Part shown: in pieces, positions 37,721 to 49,300 of the stretch | How positions within the stretch are numbered: the first letter of the stretch is position 1 | Layout: the number at the start of each line of letters is the position of its first letter | Assembly (NCBI GenBank): GCA_035048495.1 | Contig: CM068543.1 | Span: 21,937,751-22,001,750 of the forward strand | Length of the DNA: 64,000 bases | DNA from: Euptelea pleiosperma | Lineage: Eukaryota; Streptophyta; Magnoliopsida; Ranunculales; Eupteleaceae | Direction: 5' to 3' | The notes under the pieces: generated by a model | The model's database searches: none | The model's input: the letters and a program-made list of their open reading frames with translations, nothing else | Told to the model about the DNA's origin: nothing | Program-made: the position numbers and the translations under genes

Positions 37721-37869
37721 GGATTTTGTTTCCTTAAAAGGAAAAAAAAGGAGTGGAGGAAAAAACTAGGTATTTTTTTCTCTGAGGAATGCTCGCAAGC
37801 ATCGCCTAGTGTTGCACAGACGCACTAGACATGCCACTTGGTATACTCATTCAAGCCACTTACCCATGC

Positions 37870-38305
37870 ATGCTGGGTCCACCTTTTGATAAACCTACAT
37901 CTAGATCAGCCTGATTGGTGATTTCTAGCCGCTGGTTTCGAGTACGCCTGATGAATGCAGAAATCCAACAGCTACAAAATCACCAATCATGTTGATTTTT
38001 GGAATTTTGAGTTGTAATTTTCATTTTCCTACTACACATACACACACCCAACATGGCAGCTCAAATGGTTGGTGTGTACCCTTTGAGCAGTGTGCCAGGA
38101 GTAGAAATTCCCTTTACCTGCTTGACCGGTCCGTACAGGTTTCACCTGCCAATCCATGGGGCCCGCCCACCATGGTGACTACAAAAAAAATTACTACACA
38201 TACACACTCATGTGGTACCAAAGTGAAAGTCACATACTTCAAGTCACCCAAAATCAACTCCTATTTTTGGAGCATAGGTTCACCAAGAGGTGGGTCAAGT
38301 GTTGA
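37870..38305. repeat. Diverged G-box foldback fragments
   Basis: ATCAGCCTGATTGGTGATTTCTAGCCGCTGG at 37906-37936 and its inverted AAATCACCAATCATGTTGATTTTTGG at 37978-38003 are the pairing arms of a shortened foldback copy. GGTTCACCAAGAGGTGGGTCA at 38277-38297 resembles the outer arm of the copy at 58797-59083. Confidence 0.5.
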
Positions 38306-38309
38306 GGGC

Positions 38310-38991
38310 TAGGGCTGCAACTTAGGCATGGGTTGGGTTGGCCCTTTCTGTACTCGAGTTGGGCTCAAGCTTGAATTTGGACAACACACCAAATTCGAGC
38401 CTCACACACACATATATATAGATATTGCCCACCCTCCTTCGGTTGGATGTAGCCCGTTCCGATAGTGCAGAATGCAAGCGGGTGCGAATGGTACCATTTT
38501 GAGCAACTTGACTGAACGTGATGTCTCAGCATATTTCTGCTGAGTTAGATGCTTTTCCGGAGACCGCTGAACTTCAATCCCGGTTAGAGGACCAAGATCT
38601 TTCATATGGAACTACTTGCCAAAATGTGTGTATGTATACACACCGCTGATCTAGAGAAAGAAGCAGTCACAATAAATATAAATGTATATATTTTATTAAT
38701 GTGTTTTTATGTTTTTTAGCCTATTTTTAGTGTGGGTTATGTTTGTAAAGATGATGAATAAAAAGTTATGTACTTTTATACTGAAAATTACTATAAAAAT
38801 TTACCAACCTTTCCTAGCAATACAAAATAAAAATAAAAAATTGAGTAATTTACTAACATGACTAACCCAATTAAGATGGACTCAGGCTGGAAATTATAGG
38901 TCCACCTCGGGTTAGGTTGGGTTTGGGCTTGGAACCTTGAAAATCAGGTTGTGCTCAGGTTGACTCCAAACCCAACCCAATTACAGCCCTA
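38310..38991. mobile_element. hAT-like non-autonomous element (TAGGGCTGCAA ends)
   Basis: About 680 bp with ends TAGGGCTGCAACTTAGGC and, inverted, TAGGGCTGTAATTGGGTTGG. TAGGG-type ends followed by GGGTTGGGTTGG are common in plant hAT MITEs. The left half is split by a copia-like fragment at about 38402-38620. A relative without a clear right end lies at 50628-51170 (shared TGTAAAGATGACGAATA-type interior). Confidence 0.6.
38402..38605 (-). pseudogene. Ty1/copia reverse-transcriptase fragment
   Basis: Minus-strand translation begins MKDLGPLTGIEVQRSPEK and continues TQQKYAE. This matches the copia RT segment MKDLGxLxYFLGIEVxxxxxGLxLSQxKYA, with the YFL residues deleted. Only about 60 codons remain. 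It sits inside the hAT-like element. Confidence 0.65.
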
Positions 38992-39252
38992 TCTACGGCT
39001 AAATGGATATGAAAGAGTACTAGGTTGCATATTGGGAGGGGAACTTCGAACTTTGAAGTACCAATTGGAGCAATTTTTTCTTTTTTTAGGATAGCTCTTC
39101 TGGCACTTTAGTTAGACATCTACCATCACATTCCCTTTTGTCTAAGGGCTCAGATATTCACGCTCACGTTTTCGCTCAGCAAACCCACGTAACAAAGAAG
39201 AAGAAGAAGAAGAGGAAGAGGAGGAGCACTCCGCCGCCACCACCACCGCAAC

Positions 39253-39409
39253 AGGTACGTCTCTCCTCTCTCTCTCCCTCTCCTTCTCAATTTTGGACTG
39301 TCGAGTCTCTCTCTCCCTCTCCTTCTTGATTCTGGATTGCCTCGGCAGCCCAAAACTGAGAGAGGGAGAGAGAAAAAGTGAGTATGAAAGATAGAGGAGA
39401 GACGTACCT
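39253..39409. repeat. CT-rich inverted repeat (foldback)
   Basis: AGGTACGTCTCTCCTCT at 39253-39269 is perfectly complementary to AGAGGAGAGACGTACCT at 39393-39409. Inner segments (CTCTCCCTCTCC and TTCTCAATTTTGG against CCAAAACTGAGAGAGGG) also pair. Within the left arm a 34-bp block is repeated directly once. Confidence 0.75.
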
Positions 39410-39609
39410 CTTCTTCTTTCTTTCTTTTGTGTTTTTTTTCTTTTTGGTGGACGGGTATGAGGAGTTATTTGGGTGTGAAGAGTTAGGGGTTGATTTTAGG
39501 TGGGTTTAGTGAGTAAGTGGGTTCCCTTGTTTAACTCCATTGGGGGGCAAGGGATTTGCAAAATTTTTTGAAGTGTTATACCGAGTGTGAGGTTCACAAG
39601 TTTTGCATA

Positions 39610-39893
39610 ACTGCTGACCGTATGGATGTATGGTCCCTCCCCAAGTGGACCAACAGACCAAAAATCAGCTCAATTAGTGATTTTAACTGTTGGATTGGAG
39701 TCTTTTTCATGGGTTTACGTTTAACCGTGTGATTCAAGCATTATTTGGAGTACTCAAATCCAAGGTTGGAGATCACTAATCAGGCTTATGTTTTATACGT
39801 AGACCTAGGGCTGGGCCAAATATCGATATCCATACCGTTAATAGTCTCTAAGAGTGCGCAACGTGGCTCATATTGTGGTCTGTCATCACTTAT
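39610..39893. mobile_element. G-box foldback MITE copy
   Basis: Arms GACCGTATGGATGTATGGTCC, ACCAAAAATCAGCTCAATTAGTGATT and TTGGATTGGAGTC pair with GAGATCACTAATCAGGCT, CATACCGTTAATAG and AACGTGGCTCATATTGTGG. Outer end slightly decayed (CAACGTGGC instead of CACGTGGC). Confidence 0.65.
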
Positions 39894-39898
39894 TTAAT

Positions 39899-40048
39899 CA
39901 TTGATTACGGCCTGAGAGCTGAATTAAGGGTGGATCCCACTTGCTTGTACCTTAGCCACTTTTGAGCATCCATCATTGATTACGGCCTGAGAGCTGAATT
40001 AATGGTGGATCCCACTTGTTTGTACCTTAGCCACTTTTGAGCGTCCAT
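39899..40048 (+). repeat. 75-bp tandem duplication
   Basis: TTGATTACGGCCTGAGAGCT at 39901 repeats at 39976 (period 75), with GGTGGATCCCACTTG and ACCTTAGCCACTTTTGAGC in both copies and a few mismatches. Confidence 0.85.
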
Positions 40049-40449
40049 CAGGAATGGTCGACGGGAGATTCCTATATTATCATCCATTGGTCTAAATCCT
40101 AGAGGGTGTTTGGAATCAGGGATACGCTGTTCCCACCTTGAATATCCTACATTTTTTTAGTGGTTACTGTTGTGTAGGAAAAAACAGTGGAGAACAGTTT
40201 CATCCCTTGTTTTTCGGCTTGTGCTGGCTGCTATAGAATTCTCAGTACAGCCGGTTGAATGTCTTATTGCGTCCAAGGTGTGGATAGCATGTATTCGTAT
40301 CCAAACACCCATGTGCATCGGTTAACCCCCCAGACCAGAGTTCCAATTGCGGTGCACGTTAGTCACTTCCCCTCTAGAAATCCCCAAACAAGACATAGAA
40401 GCAAAGAAAACGAGAAAGAAGAGAAGAAGAGATTGGAAGCTTTGGAATC

Positions 40450-43400
40450 ATGGATTTTTGGCAGAAAGCCAGAAGCTTCGCTGAAGAAGCAGCGAAGAGA
40501 TCTCAAGAAATCACAAAAGAAGCAGCGAAGAGATCTCAGGAGCTCACGAGAGGAGCGCCCAAGATCTCTGATATCGTCTCCGAGACCGCGAAGAAAACCA
40601 AGGAGATCGCTGCGGAGGCCACGAAGAAAGCCGATCAGATCAAGGTCGAGGCCTTGAAGAGAGCCGACCAGCTCAAATCCCTCGCCGAGGGTATCTCGCC
40701 TCAAATTCCAGCTGCTGCGATCTCGCTCGTCGATTCTTCAGTGACTACTCCGTCGTCTTCGGATCTCGAGAGGTTTGGTATTACTGATGAGCTGAGAGAG
40801 TTCGTTAAGGGAATTGCGCTTAGTACATTTCAGAATTTCCCCATGGAAGGTACTTTAATCCAGTCTTCGTTCGATTTTCTTTGTCCTTTCTGTTTTTATT
40901 GAAATATTCAGGCTTTGGTTGTCAGATGTGGATTTTATGGTTTTGGTGGAGTTCGATTAGTCTCTCTTATTGAAAATGTGGGAGTTCGTTGATTTAGTTG
41001 CCAAATTTTATTCTATCCTTAGGGGTCAGCTTGAAAATGATTGATAATGCTACGGTTTGGTAGACTGCGACAAAGAATTTTAAAATCTAGCAATATAGTT
41101 TGAATTCTGAAAAACTTGTGTTGTGTTCTTCTAACAATGCAGTTTGAATTTTGAAAAGTGTGTGATTGTGTTCCTTCTCTTTTTATTTGACTACTTGCAT
41201 GTGGTAGATTCTAGAAGTTAAATGCAGTTTCATAAAGTTTGTAGTTGCAGTTCTGGAGCTCAGGTTTCTAATTTATAAAAGCATACACTTTTGGGCATAT
41301 TATGTTGTGTAGGGGAATGTAGATTTCTCGTTTCAAAGGTTTAGTGGCGACTGGCGAGTAACTTGGAGATGTTCAATGCGGTCTATTGCAAGGTTTAAAT
41401 TTGAAAGCAGTATTTCGAACCGGACATTTCGGTGTGCCCCTAGTTACCAAATCACGAAAATAACGGGAATACTAGTGGAGAAAAATTTGAATTTAACACG
41501 TGAATTAGCACACTTCGGGAATCAATACCTATACGCTATACACGAGAGGTGTTTGAGTAAGAGAATATTGCGAAGTGTTGTGGGCCCCGCCCCACATGTG
41601 AGGTTGTCAATTACTGGAGTACGCTAGATCATGTGTTATAGTTGGACTTCGACTGTCATCTACTGTTATACCGTTTACAGTGACTGTTATAACTATGGAT
41701 ACATATTTTTTTTACTATTTAATTATTATAAATGATGTCCTATGACTTATTTTGAGAAGTAATAATTTTTTTTTTAAAATGTTATAACAGTTGAAAATAA
41801 CAGGATGATGAATTATGAAAAAAATAAAAAAAAACAGGATGGTGGTTAATAACAGCCGTTACGTTGCAGGTTTTCTTAACATATATAATGTAATAGGTTA
41901 TGAGTATGACCCATGACCGTTGTAACACCGTTATGAACAATTACAATGGATGTTGTTAAACCATGTTCTATTTAGCCATGTGCAGTTTTTTGCAGAGTTG
42001 CAGTTGATGTTTTTTGAAAAACTCACACTTTGGATTTCAGTTAATTTTGCTCGGTCTCCGCTTTTTGAGATTTGTTCACGGTCTTCATTTTCTGTGGAAA
42101 TTTAAGAGGCTTAATTCAGCCTTTTAATTTTTTTCCTGAATTTATGTTTCTATTTGTAATGGAATTTTCCCTGGAAATCCATGACTTGGATGTTATTTTT
42201 CTATATCATACATGGATTTTGCAATAGAAGTTTGTGAAATGGTCGTTTGGGGAAGTTTAATACCGTTACTTTGATATGTAGATGAACCGCTGATGTCTGA
42301 TGTCCCCACAATCTCGAATGTACGGCAAGATCTTACTGAGTGGCAAGAGAGACACGCCACTCTAGTTCTTTCAACGGTCAAGGTAGTTCCTTTCTTGTTA
42401 TCCAGGTGTGCAGATAAATGAAGCTATGGCTTGTCACTTGTGGTAAAAAAAAAAAAGCGAGTTTTGAACTGATATTTAAATTATTCATTATAGGTAAATG
42501 TTTCACTTCCCATTTGAGCAAAAATACTTCTAAGAGCACAGGTATGAGGTGTCAAACACACTGACCTAAGAAACCCAATACGTCAACACACCCATTGTCC
42601 GTTCAAGTAATTTGATATCTTAGTAGATGTATTATTACATAAATGTACATTCGTCTAAGCATAGAATACGTAAATATGTATCAAGGTATATAAAAGTATT
42701 GGTGTGTGTCCGACATATCATAATTTTTGAGTTGTTTGAGATTATCATCCCGAGAAAGTCAGGTCTTTACTCGTGTTGGTAGTAGTGAGTTTCAATTAGA
42801 GTTCAATAAAAGTCATATCAGAAAGTTTCATTCAACTACTGAAATGAAGGAAGAAATAACGCAAAAACAGGAAAAAATGAAAGCTCTTGGTTTTCACTGG
42901 AGACCAAAAGTAGTCCATCTTACACAGAGAGGAACATCGACAACTGCAAGTGCAAGGGAAGAATAGACTCTTCTTGCAATAGGAGCGCAAAACACCTCCG
43001 TCCATTGCTGTGTGGATTCCTATGAATTAAGGAGCCAAAGTTTGGACGTTTGAAATAGGCACAATAGATCCGTCATACTACCAACATGTAGTCAAGGCGC
43101 GCGCCTCAGGCTCCAGGCAGACCTAAAGCGCCTTAGAAGGGCCAAGGTGAGGCGCGTTTAGTAAGGCTCGCGCCTTAGAAGGGCCAAGGTGAGGCGCGTT
43201 TAGTAAGGCTCGCGCCTTATGCTCAAGACGCACGCCTTAAACCAGGCTCCAGGCGCATCAGGCGCGCGCCTCACTAAAATACATTTTTTTTGTAAAATTT
43301 TTGTTCTTTGGCCTATTATATTAAACATCGGTATGATAGGAGGGATACAATTGAACCTATCTTATTGAAAGACATTGATGAAAGCAATGAATGACTACTT

Positions 43401-46400
43401 GGGAAGATGGAAATAGAAGGTGGAGTAGCCGAAGATGAATTGGTATTTGAGGATGATAGCTTGACATGGAGTGTTGTTGTGAGAGCTGTTGGAGTTGGTG
43501 AATCAACATCAAATACTAGATCACAATCAAGGTCAAGAGTAAGAGCAAGGGCTTTAATAAGGGAGCCGGAAGAGGAAGAGGTCAATTCAGAGGAGATAGA
43601 AGAAGAAGAATATATTGAGGAGGCTAACACATCTGACGATGATGGGATGAAGCTAATGATTATATTTTAAATGATGACAATGTTAACTAGAACTAATTGT
43701 GGGCTATTTGAAATTTTGAACATTTGCTATCTTTTATGTTTTATGTCTTTTTGATTACTTGTTTTGTATTTAGATAATGGCAATGTTAACTAGAACTGCT
43801 TTTGGGTTACTTGAGATTTTCGACATTTGCTATCTTTTATGTTTTATGGCCTAATGATTACTTATTTTGTTATTTTATAATGTTATTTTTCTTTATTTTT
43901 TTATATATCTTATATTTGTTATAATTTTTAATATTGCGCTTCACTTCAATCAGGCACGTGCCTTGCCTTGCGCCTCAGGCGCTAGAGGTCCTAGCGCCTT
44001 AAGTGCGCCTTGTGCCTTTAACTATGCAAGGCTCTAAACTTCGACTTCGCCTTAGACTTCGGTCAGTTAAAATTCGGAATTAATTTGGGGAAGTTTAATT
44101 CGATTTAGAGAATTTCTGTAAAAATTCGCTAACTTAGAGAAGTTTAAAGAATTTTTGCCAAAATGAGTGAAACGATATAAATCTTGCTTAGGTTGCTCTA
44201 AATGGTTGTTTTTATGATATAATAAGTTATAAGTGTTTTATCATGCTTGTTTTATCATATCCTTAAAAATCAATATGTTTTACCAACGTTTTGCTAAAAA
44301 TTCTCCAAACTTCTCTAACTTAATTATTTACTTCGAATTAAACGAATTAATTCGACGAATTAATACAATTTTTGTACTAAAAAGGCTAAACTTGGAGAAA
44401 TTAGCCGAATCTATACTATTTACTTCGAATTAATTCGGCGATTTTTGTAAATTTTTTAATACATGTACACTTTAATTCGGTTAGCCAAAATTCGGAATTA
44501 ATTCGGCTAATTTCGCCGAATTTTGTCGAATTTTAAAACCATTATACTAAAGCAAAGACTGAACAATTGATAAAGGATTTTTGGGAAGTAATAAATCAAA
44601 TACAACAATTTCTGAGTCAGCGCATAATAATCATTTAGAGGTTGTTTGGAAGTGTTGGAAAGAAAAAGATGATTTTGACACACAAAAAAAATGCAAATCT
44701 CATATATGCATTTGATGGGCCAGTGTATAGCTAATATTTCCTTTCACATGCCGCCAATTCTTTACTCTTCATTTGTGGCTATGCTTTTCGGGGGTTAGAG
44801 AAACTTATTATTTTATAAGTGATGGCATCACTTAACAAATAACAATTGGATGAAACCAAACATTGATTCTTTCCTTCCTATTTTCCTTTTTTCCATATAA
44901 CAATATTCGTGCATACATATTACATAATTAATTTTCAAATGGTCTTATAGACAGTACACAATTGGGAGCCTCTACAGTTCGTATATATGTATAGATGGAT
45001 GAAATCCACTAGTTTAGTAAATTGTAATTCTCAGCACTTTTTGTTGGACATGTACACCATCTCCAACTCTCTCTCTCTCTCTTAATATTCTCTTTTGATA
45101 AGTAATCTCTCTCTTAATAGCGATAGTTTTTGCTGCTTTCCCTATTTTATAACCTCTCCCATTAGTGGTTTATCAGCTTTCCTTCATTGGCATCTGAGAA
45201 GAATATTTCTCTCAGCTAGTGTCATCAATTCTTTCCGCTTGAAAAGTAAAAATTGCATAGATGAACATGGTTCTTTCCTTTTTATATGCCTTTTATTTTT
45301 CTATGGTTAAGTCATCATCATCATCAGCATTCACAATGCCTTATCTCAACTTGGGGTTGCCAACATGATTCCTATTTCGACCATTCGATTTTATTTGGAG
45401 TTATAACTTCTGTTAAGGCATGTGTCTATAGTTGTTTTCTTATTAACTCAATCTATGTCATTTCAGCCTTATTCTTGCCCTTTGAGAGCCTTATACATGC
45501 CAATAATCAATTGTATTCTATGTTACCTAGGTATGTGACATGTGTACAGGTGTTGGTTGTGGGTATGGGCCTAGGTGTCAAACTTGCTTGACCAAACTCT
45601 TAGTGTACTGGGACATGGTTATATGATCAATGTTATTATTTTTTAAATATTATAATGCGTTGTTATTTTTCAAAATCTTTGAAATACTTTCACGCTTTTT
45701 AAAATATTATTTTAATAGAAAATATTTGTTTTTTATAGCCACGTCCGACATGGATTCCATACCCATACTCATGCCGCGTCATGTTGACATGGTTTCCTAG
45801 GGGGTTGAAGGGTATGGGTAGCATAAATCGTATTTTGGTTATTATATGCATAGTACATAATTATTTTTCAACTTTACGCTGTACACAATTTAAGCCTATG
45901 TCAGCCATATTTGCAGATGAGCCATCCCTCTTATGTGGTAACTCGTGATTTTAAGCTGGGACCATATTCATTTTATGAGGTTTTGGAATATAACCTCTCC
46001 CATAATTGGTTTATCAGCATTTAATTGGTAACTGGCTAGAATTTTCCCCGTTAACTAGTGTCACCAATCCCATAATGATTGGCTCAAACAATGTTATGTG
46101 CTAAGGCATGTTTCATTGTTTTTTCTATCAATTTTTTTTTCTAAAATTCAATGGCTGTAATTGGTTGGGGAAAAGTACAATACTTGGTGAGGTATAGGAA
46201 TGACATGGACAAGGGCACTATCCATGTGGATGGTCTGCATTGTCCATGTCAGTCCTCCATGTAGCATGAAAACCCGGTACTACATTGAAGAGTTCTGGAA
46301 AGTAGTTCCAGAAAACCTTTTGCATGTATATCACAAAATAGTTAAAATGGGTATGTCATGATATTACAGATCATATAAATAATGAAAACTAAGCATGCAT

Positions 46401-48522
46401 ATATTGAATTTCAGGTGTTTAGATGTGAATTATATCTATAATTATGTAGCAAAGATGCAAATGTTGAGATTGTTAGCTTCTAATGCATTTGTCGAAGTTA
46501 ATGTTGAGGCCTACTAGAACAGTATTCCAAAATTAATATGAGAAGTCCAATACTCTATTGATTTTCTGATGCAATTCTACTGAACTAAAGACTGCTTGGT
46601 TCCGTCCTCATCTCATTAACTCCTTACATTTTTTTTTTTTTTTTGATAAGTCTCCTTACATCATTGTTTCATGTTGTGGCACGGTTATACCAAGTAGGAG
46701 AAAGATATATGTGCTTTCCTAAACTTCTAGTAACTAACCTTGCTTAGCACAATTCATGTGCATAGTCTACTTGAGATACCAAATAGGCATTTGTTTCAAG
46801 CTTTTTGTTGTATTTGTGATGAATTCTAAATTAATTTTTCTAATGAGCTTGCTGTTGCAGGAAATTTCAAGGTTAAGATATCAGTTATGCCCACGAGTTA
46901 TGAAAGAAAGGAAATTCTGGAGGATATATTTTATACTCGTGAACAGTCATGTGGCTCCGTAAGTAGCTTGTCTTTTAGGTGGAAACTCTATTGTGGCTGT
47001 CATTGCCAGTAAAATATTCATTAATTTGTCAAACATAAATCAAGTTGCTTGTGTTATCAACAAAACATGGTTTCTGTCAATGCTCTGTTTAACTATTAGC
47101 TGTGTTTATGCTTTCCATTTTGATTCTCTCTTTAAAAATCTTACTGTTAATTAAAATGGCAGACTAGGATAAAGAAAATCAAATATTTCAGCTTTTAGAT
47201 TCACTTTACCGAGATCTATGCTATCTTTTATAGCATTATTATATTTTATATGTGATTTGTTGCCAAGGTTATATGTGATTTGCATTTTACTGTATTCTAC
47301 TAATTCTCGTATCAATTGCCTCTAGGTGCTGAATTTATTCATTGTTTTATGTTATCTTGATGGATTTCTCTATAGCTTAGGTTTCATGAATTAAGTTTAG
47401 AGACTACAAAAAAAATTGCCTCTAGGTGCTGAATTTATTCATTGTTTTATGTTATCTTGATGGATTTCTCTATAGCTTAGGTTTCATGAATTAAGTTTAG
47501 AGACTACAAAAAAAATATAAGTTTAGATGAATATTTAAATTTTAGTAAGGATGTACTGACTTGCTGGGAGTTCTAGATTTGCCATGTCTGACATAGTGAC
47601 CAAGATGTATCTGTTTAAGTTAGAGGGTTCTAGTTGTACAACTTAGGCCGTCTCTGTAATCTTTTTCTGGTTCCAATTAGGTACGAGAAACGTTACATGG
47701 AGGAGGTTAGACTGAAATCAGCAGAGCAAGAAAAAGATGATAAAGTGAAGAAAATCCACCAGTTGATGGAACAACTTCTAAACCAGAAGTGTCGGGAATG
47801 AACCTGCAAAGTAAGATTTCATCTTCATCATCTGCTGAACAAGACTTGGATACGTTTCTCTTGGGAGATCTCGGAAGCAGTGATGAGGGTCCAGGTATTT
47901 GACCTCCTTTATTAACCTTCTAAAATATGTGGCTATGCTTGTTCATGAGAAAAATCATTACATCTAATTTTAGTTGTTTAATTATCATTACTCAAAATAT
48001 TTGATATATATTCAAGGGCAAGAATTTGGATGGTTTGTTTTCAAAACCCTAGGTAACCTATCTTTTTCGTGAACTAAACAGAAGTTTCACAAGCTTATCT
48101 GGTTATTGGTGATTTTGCTGATACTCCTGACTTTCAGTATATTCATGATCGATCTGCTGGGTCTTACAGATGACGGTGATGGTGGCTTTGATGATGATTT
48201 TGACAAGATTGCGGACAACTCGGTAAGCATGAACGATCTTGTCCTTGACTCAAAACTTCCTGTTTTCTTGGCTCTCCAAATTTAGAAGTGATGTTGGTTT
48301 TCATCCCTTCTCACAAATCTTACGAGTGGCACCGGGGGTGGCCAAGCAAAATACTTTAAATGTTTGTGGGCAATGGGGATAATGTATTTTTTTTTTAATG
48401 GGGATAATGTATGATGGTTGGACTTGGTATTTTGAAATAGTTTTGATATTTTTTAAATTACCGCGCACTTTCAGGACGACGAAGACAAAAAACAGTCGAA
48501 GAAGACAACTGCTACAACATAG
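40450..48522 (+). CDS. BSD-domain protein, six exons, one frameshift
   Basis: Exons 40450-40849, 42282-42382, 46861-46958, 47681-47894, 48170-48222 and 48475-48522 (TAG), all GT/AG with matching phases. The N-terminus (MDFWQKARSF) is followed by an Ala/Lys-rich amphipathic repeat (AKRSQE, AKKTKE, ATKKADQ) probably forming a helix or coiled coil. A BSD domain covers roughly residues 113-200, with the hallmark Phe-Trp at about 186-187 (KERKFW). The C-terminal tail is acidic (LGDLGSSDEG, DDGDGGFDDDFD). BSD domains occur in TFIIH p62, synapse-associated and DOS2-like proteins; the plant function is unsettled. Anomaly: in exon 4 the frame runs into TGA at 47799-47801, while the conserved VSGMNLQ...LGDLG continues one frame over. 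The exon sum is 914, one short of a multiple of three. Confidence 0.9.
40850..42281 (+). other. Intron 1 of the BSD gene
   Basis: Donor AAG/GTACTT, acceptor TATGTAG/ATG. It carries a degraded AACGG-family element at about 41640-41965 (CTGTTATACCG, AACAGCCGTTACG, CCGTTATGAACAATTACAATGG). No extra exon is needed for phase. Confidence 0.75.
41640..41965. repeat. AACGG-family element in BSD intron 1
   Basis: Ends TGTTATAGTTGGACTTCG and TTAAACCATG, with internal TTATAACAGTTG and AACAGCCGTTACG. Diverged from the better copies but with the same GTTATAAC signature. Confidence 0.5.
43129..43212 (+). repeat. 42-bp tandem duplication in the hAT left end
   Basis: GCCTTAGAAGGGCCAAGGTG with AGGCGCGTTTAGTAAGGCTC occurs at 43131 and again at 43173, a perfect or near-perfect period of 42. 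Confidence 0.9.
43325..43680 (+). pseudogene. hAT transposase C-terminal remnant
   Basis: Frame reads RYDRRDTIEPILLKDIDESN, E, stop (TGA at 43392-43394 in place of Trp), LLGKM, then LVFEDDSLTW, STSNTRSQSRSR and a Glu/Asp-rich end. The segment after the dimerisation domain of plant hAT proteins has the same order: DPILLEEIDESNEWL, LVFxDDDLTW, NTRSQ, acidic tail. Only this tail is left. Confidence 0.72.
44059..44560. repeat. AATTCGG-rich AT repeat
   Basis: GTTAAAATTCGGAATTAATT near 44063 is echoed by AGCCAAAATTCGGAATTAATTCGG near 44480, and the interior has many GAATTAATTCG words. It looks like another old non-autonomous element whose ends are similar in direct orientation. Confidence 0.45.
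47315..47514 (+). repeat. Perfect 100-bp tandem duplication in BSD intron 3
   Basis: ATTGCCTCTAGGTGCTGAAT at 47315 recurs at 47415. The two 100-base units are identical over their whole length as printed, ending AGACTACAAAAAAA. Confidence 0.95.
47745..47801 (+). other. Single-base frameshift in BSD exon 4
   Basis: The four A's at 47751-47754 precede the shift. With five A's the frame would read KVKK-N-PPVDGTTSKPEVSG into the conserved acidic tail; as printed it reads HQLMEQLL and stops at TGA 47799-47801. A homopolymer indel, either error or real. Confidence 0.75.
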
Positions 48523-49159
48523 TAGATTGCTGCAACAGAAGAAAAGATGCAAATAGACGCATCTGTGAAATATAGAAAAACATAAATCTGGATTGTATTG
48601 TATTATTTGCATGGAGAATAAGGGCTGGAGTTGGGGGTGATGGATGTTCTTGGGCTCCATTGGTTAGAGTACTCGAGACTCTACCAAGTTCTCTTATTAG
48701 TGTACCAGTTTCAGAGAAAGGCAGAGATTGTTTTCTGTATGCAAATTTCTGCTAATTCATGTTTAATCTTGTGATTCTCTTGCATCAGGGAAAAACTTGT
48801 TTTTCTTTGTCAATCTCCTTCCGATTGTTGGACTTGGATTTTGTGCTCATAGTTGGCAAATTAAAACCCAATTTTTTTTAAAAAAAATCTCCCCATCTTT
48901 GGAAAAATGCTTCCAATCACGGTGTTTTCAAAAATCGCAACATCAATAATCCGAAACAACCCTGTAAATTTAAAATTTTAAAAAAATCCCATGAATAAAA
49001 TTCGTTCTTGTTTTAAAATTAAAGAATATTTATTATTTATAATATGTAACCAATTTGTATGTTTTAAAAATATTTTTAGAAAAGGTTGACAGATTCCTAC
49101 GCATCTGGAGATCTTGATAAATAAGAAATATTTTTGGAAATTACTAGTGTTGCTTATAT

Positions 49160-49300
49160 TACTGGGATTTAACCCCAAGGGTTGGGCACATTGGCCAGGA
49201 CGACCATGCCTCGGGAAGCGGATGTCCTGAGTTCGAATCTTCCCCCTTGGGGCCACCCCTGGGATTTATCCCAGTACACCTCCTATTGGCAATTTGGCAT
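49160..49300 (+). repeat. SINE-like element
   Basis: TGGCCAGGACG at 49192-49202 resembles a Pol III A box and AGTTCGAATCT at 49230-49240 a B box, about 37 bases apart. A GGGATTTATCCC palindrome follows. No intact tRNA is formed. Probably a tRNA-derived SINE copy. Confidence 0.5.

Larger units (their letters stand above)
43090..44040 (+). mobile_element. hAT transposon relic with GCGCC-rich ends
   Basis: The left flank has AGTCAAGGCGCGCGCCTCAGG and the right flank GGCACGTGCCTTGCCTTGCGCC up to AAGTGCGCCTTGTGCC. These are inverted GCGCCTT/AAGGCGC subterminal clusters, as in plant hAT elements. Between them is the C-terminal part of a transposase. Exact ends and an 8-bp target duplication could not be settled. 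Confidence 0.65.
42383..46860 (+). other. Intron 2 of the BSD gene (4.5 kb)
   Basis: Donor AAG/GTAGTT, acceptor GTTGCAG/GAA. It contains the hAT transposase remnant and its GCGCC-rich flanks (about 43090-44040), an AATTCGG-rich AT block (44059-44560), and an internal duplication (45110-45240 resembles 45985-46110). No additional exon is visible. Confidence 0.75.

Noticed and set aside
39138..39329. Lys-rich and Pro-rich frame (KKKKKK, PPPPPP)
   Set aside because: Built from AAG and CCG simple repeats and the CT-rich hairpin, not a protein.
40259..40704. Arg/Lys-rich frames over the first BSD exon
   Set aside because: Out of frame with the BSD product; their repetitive composition only mirrors the exon's Ala/Lys-rich repeats.
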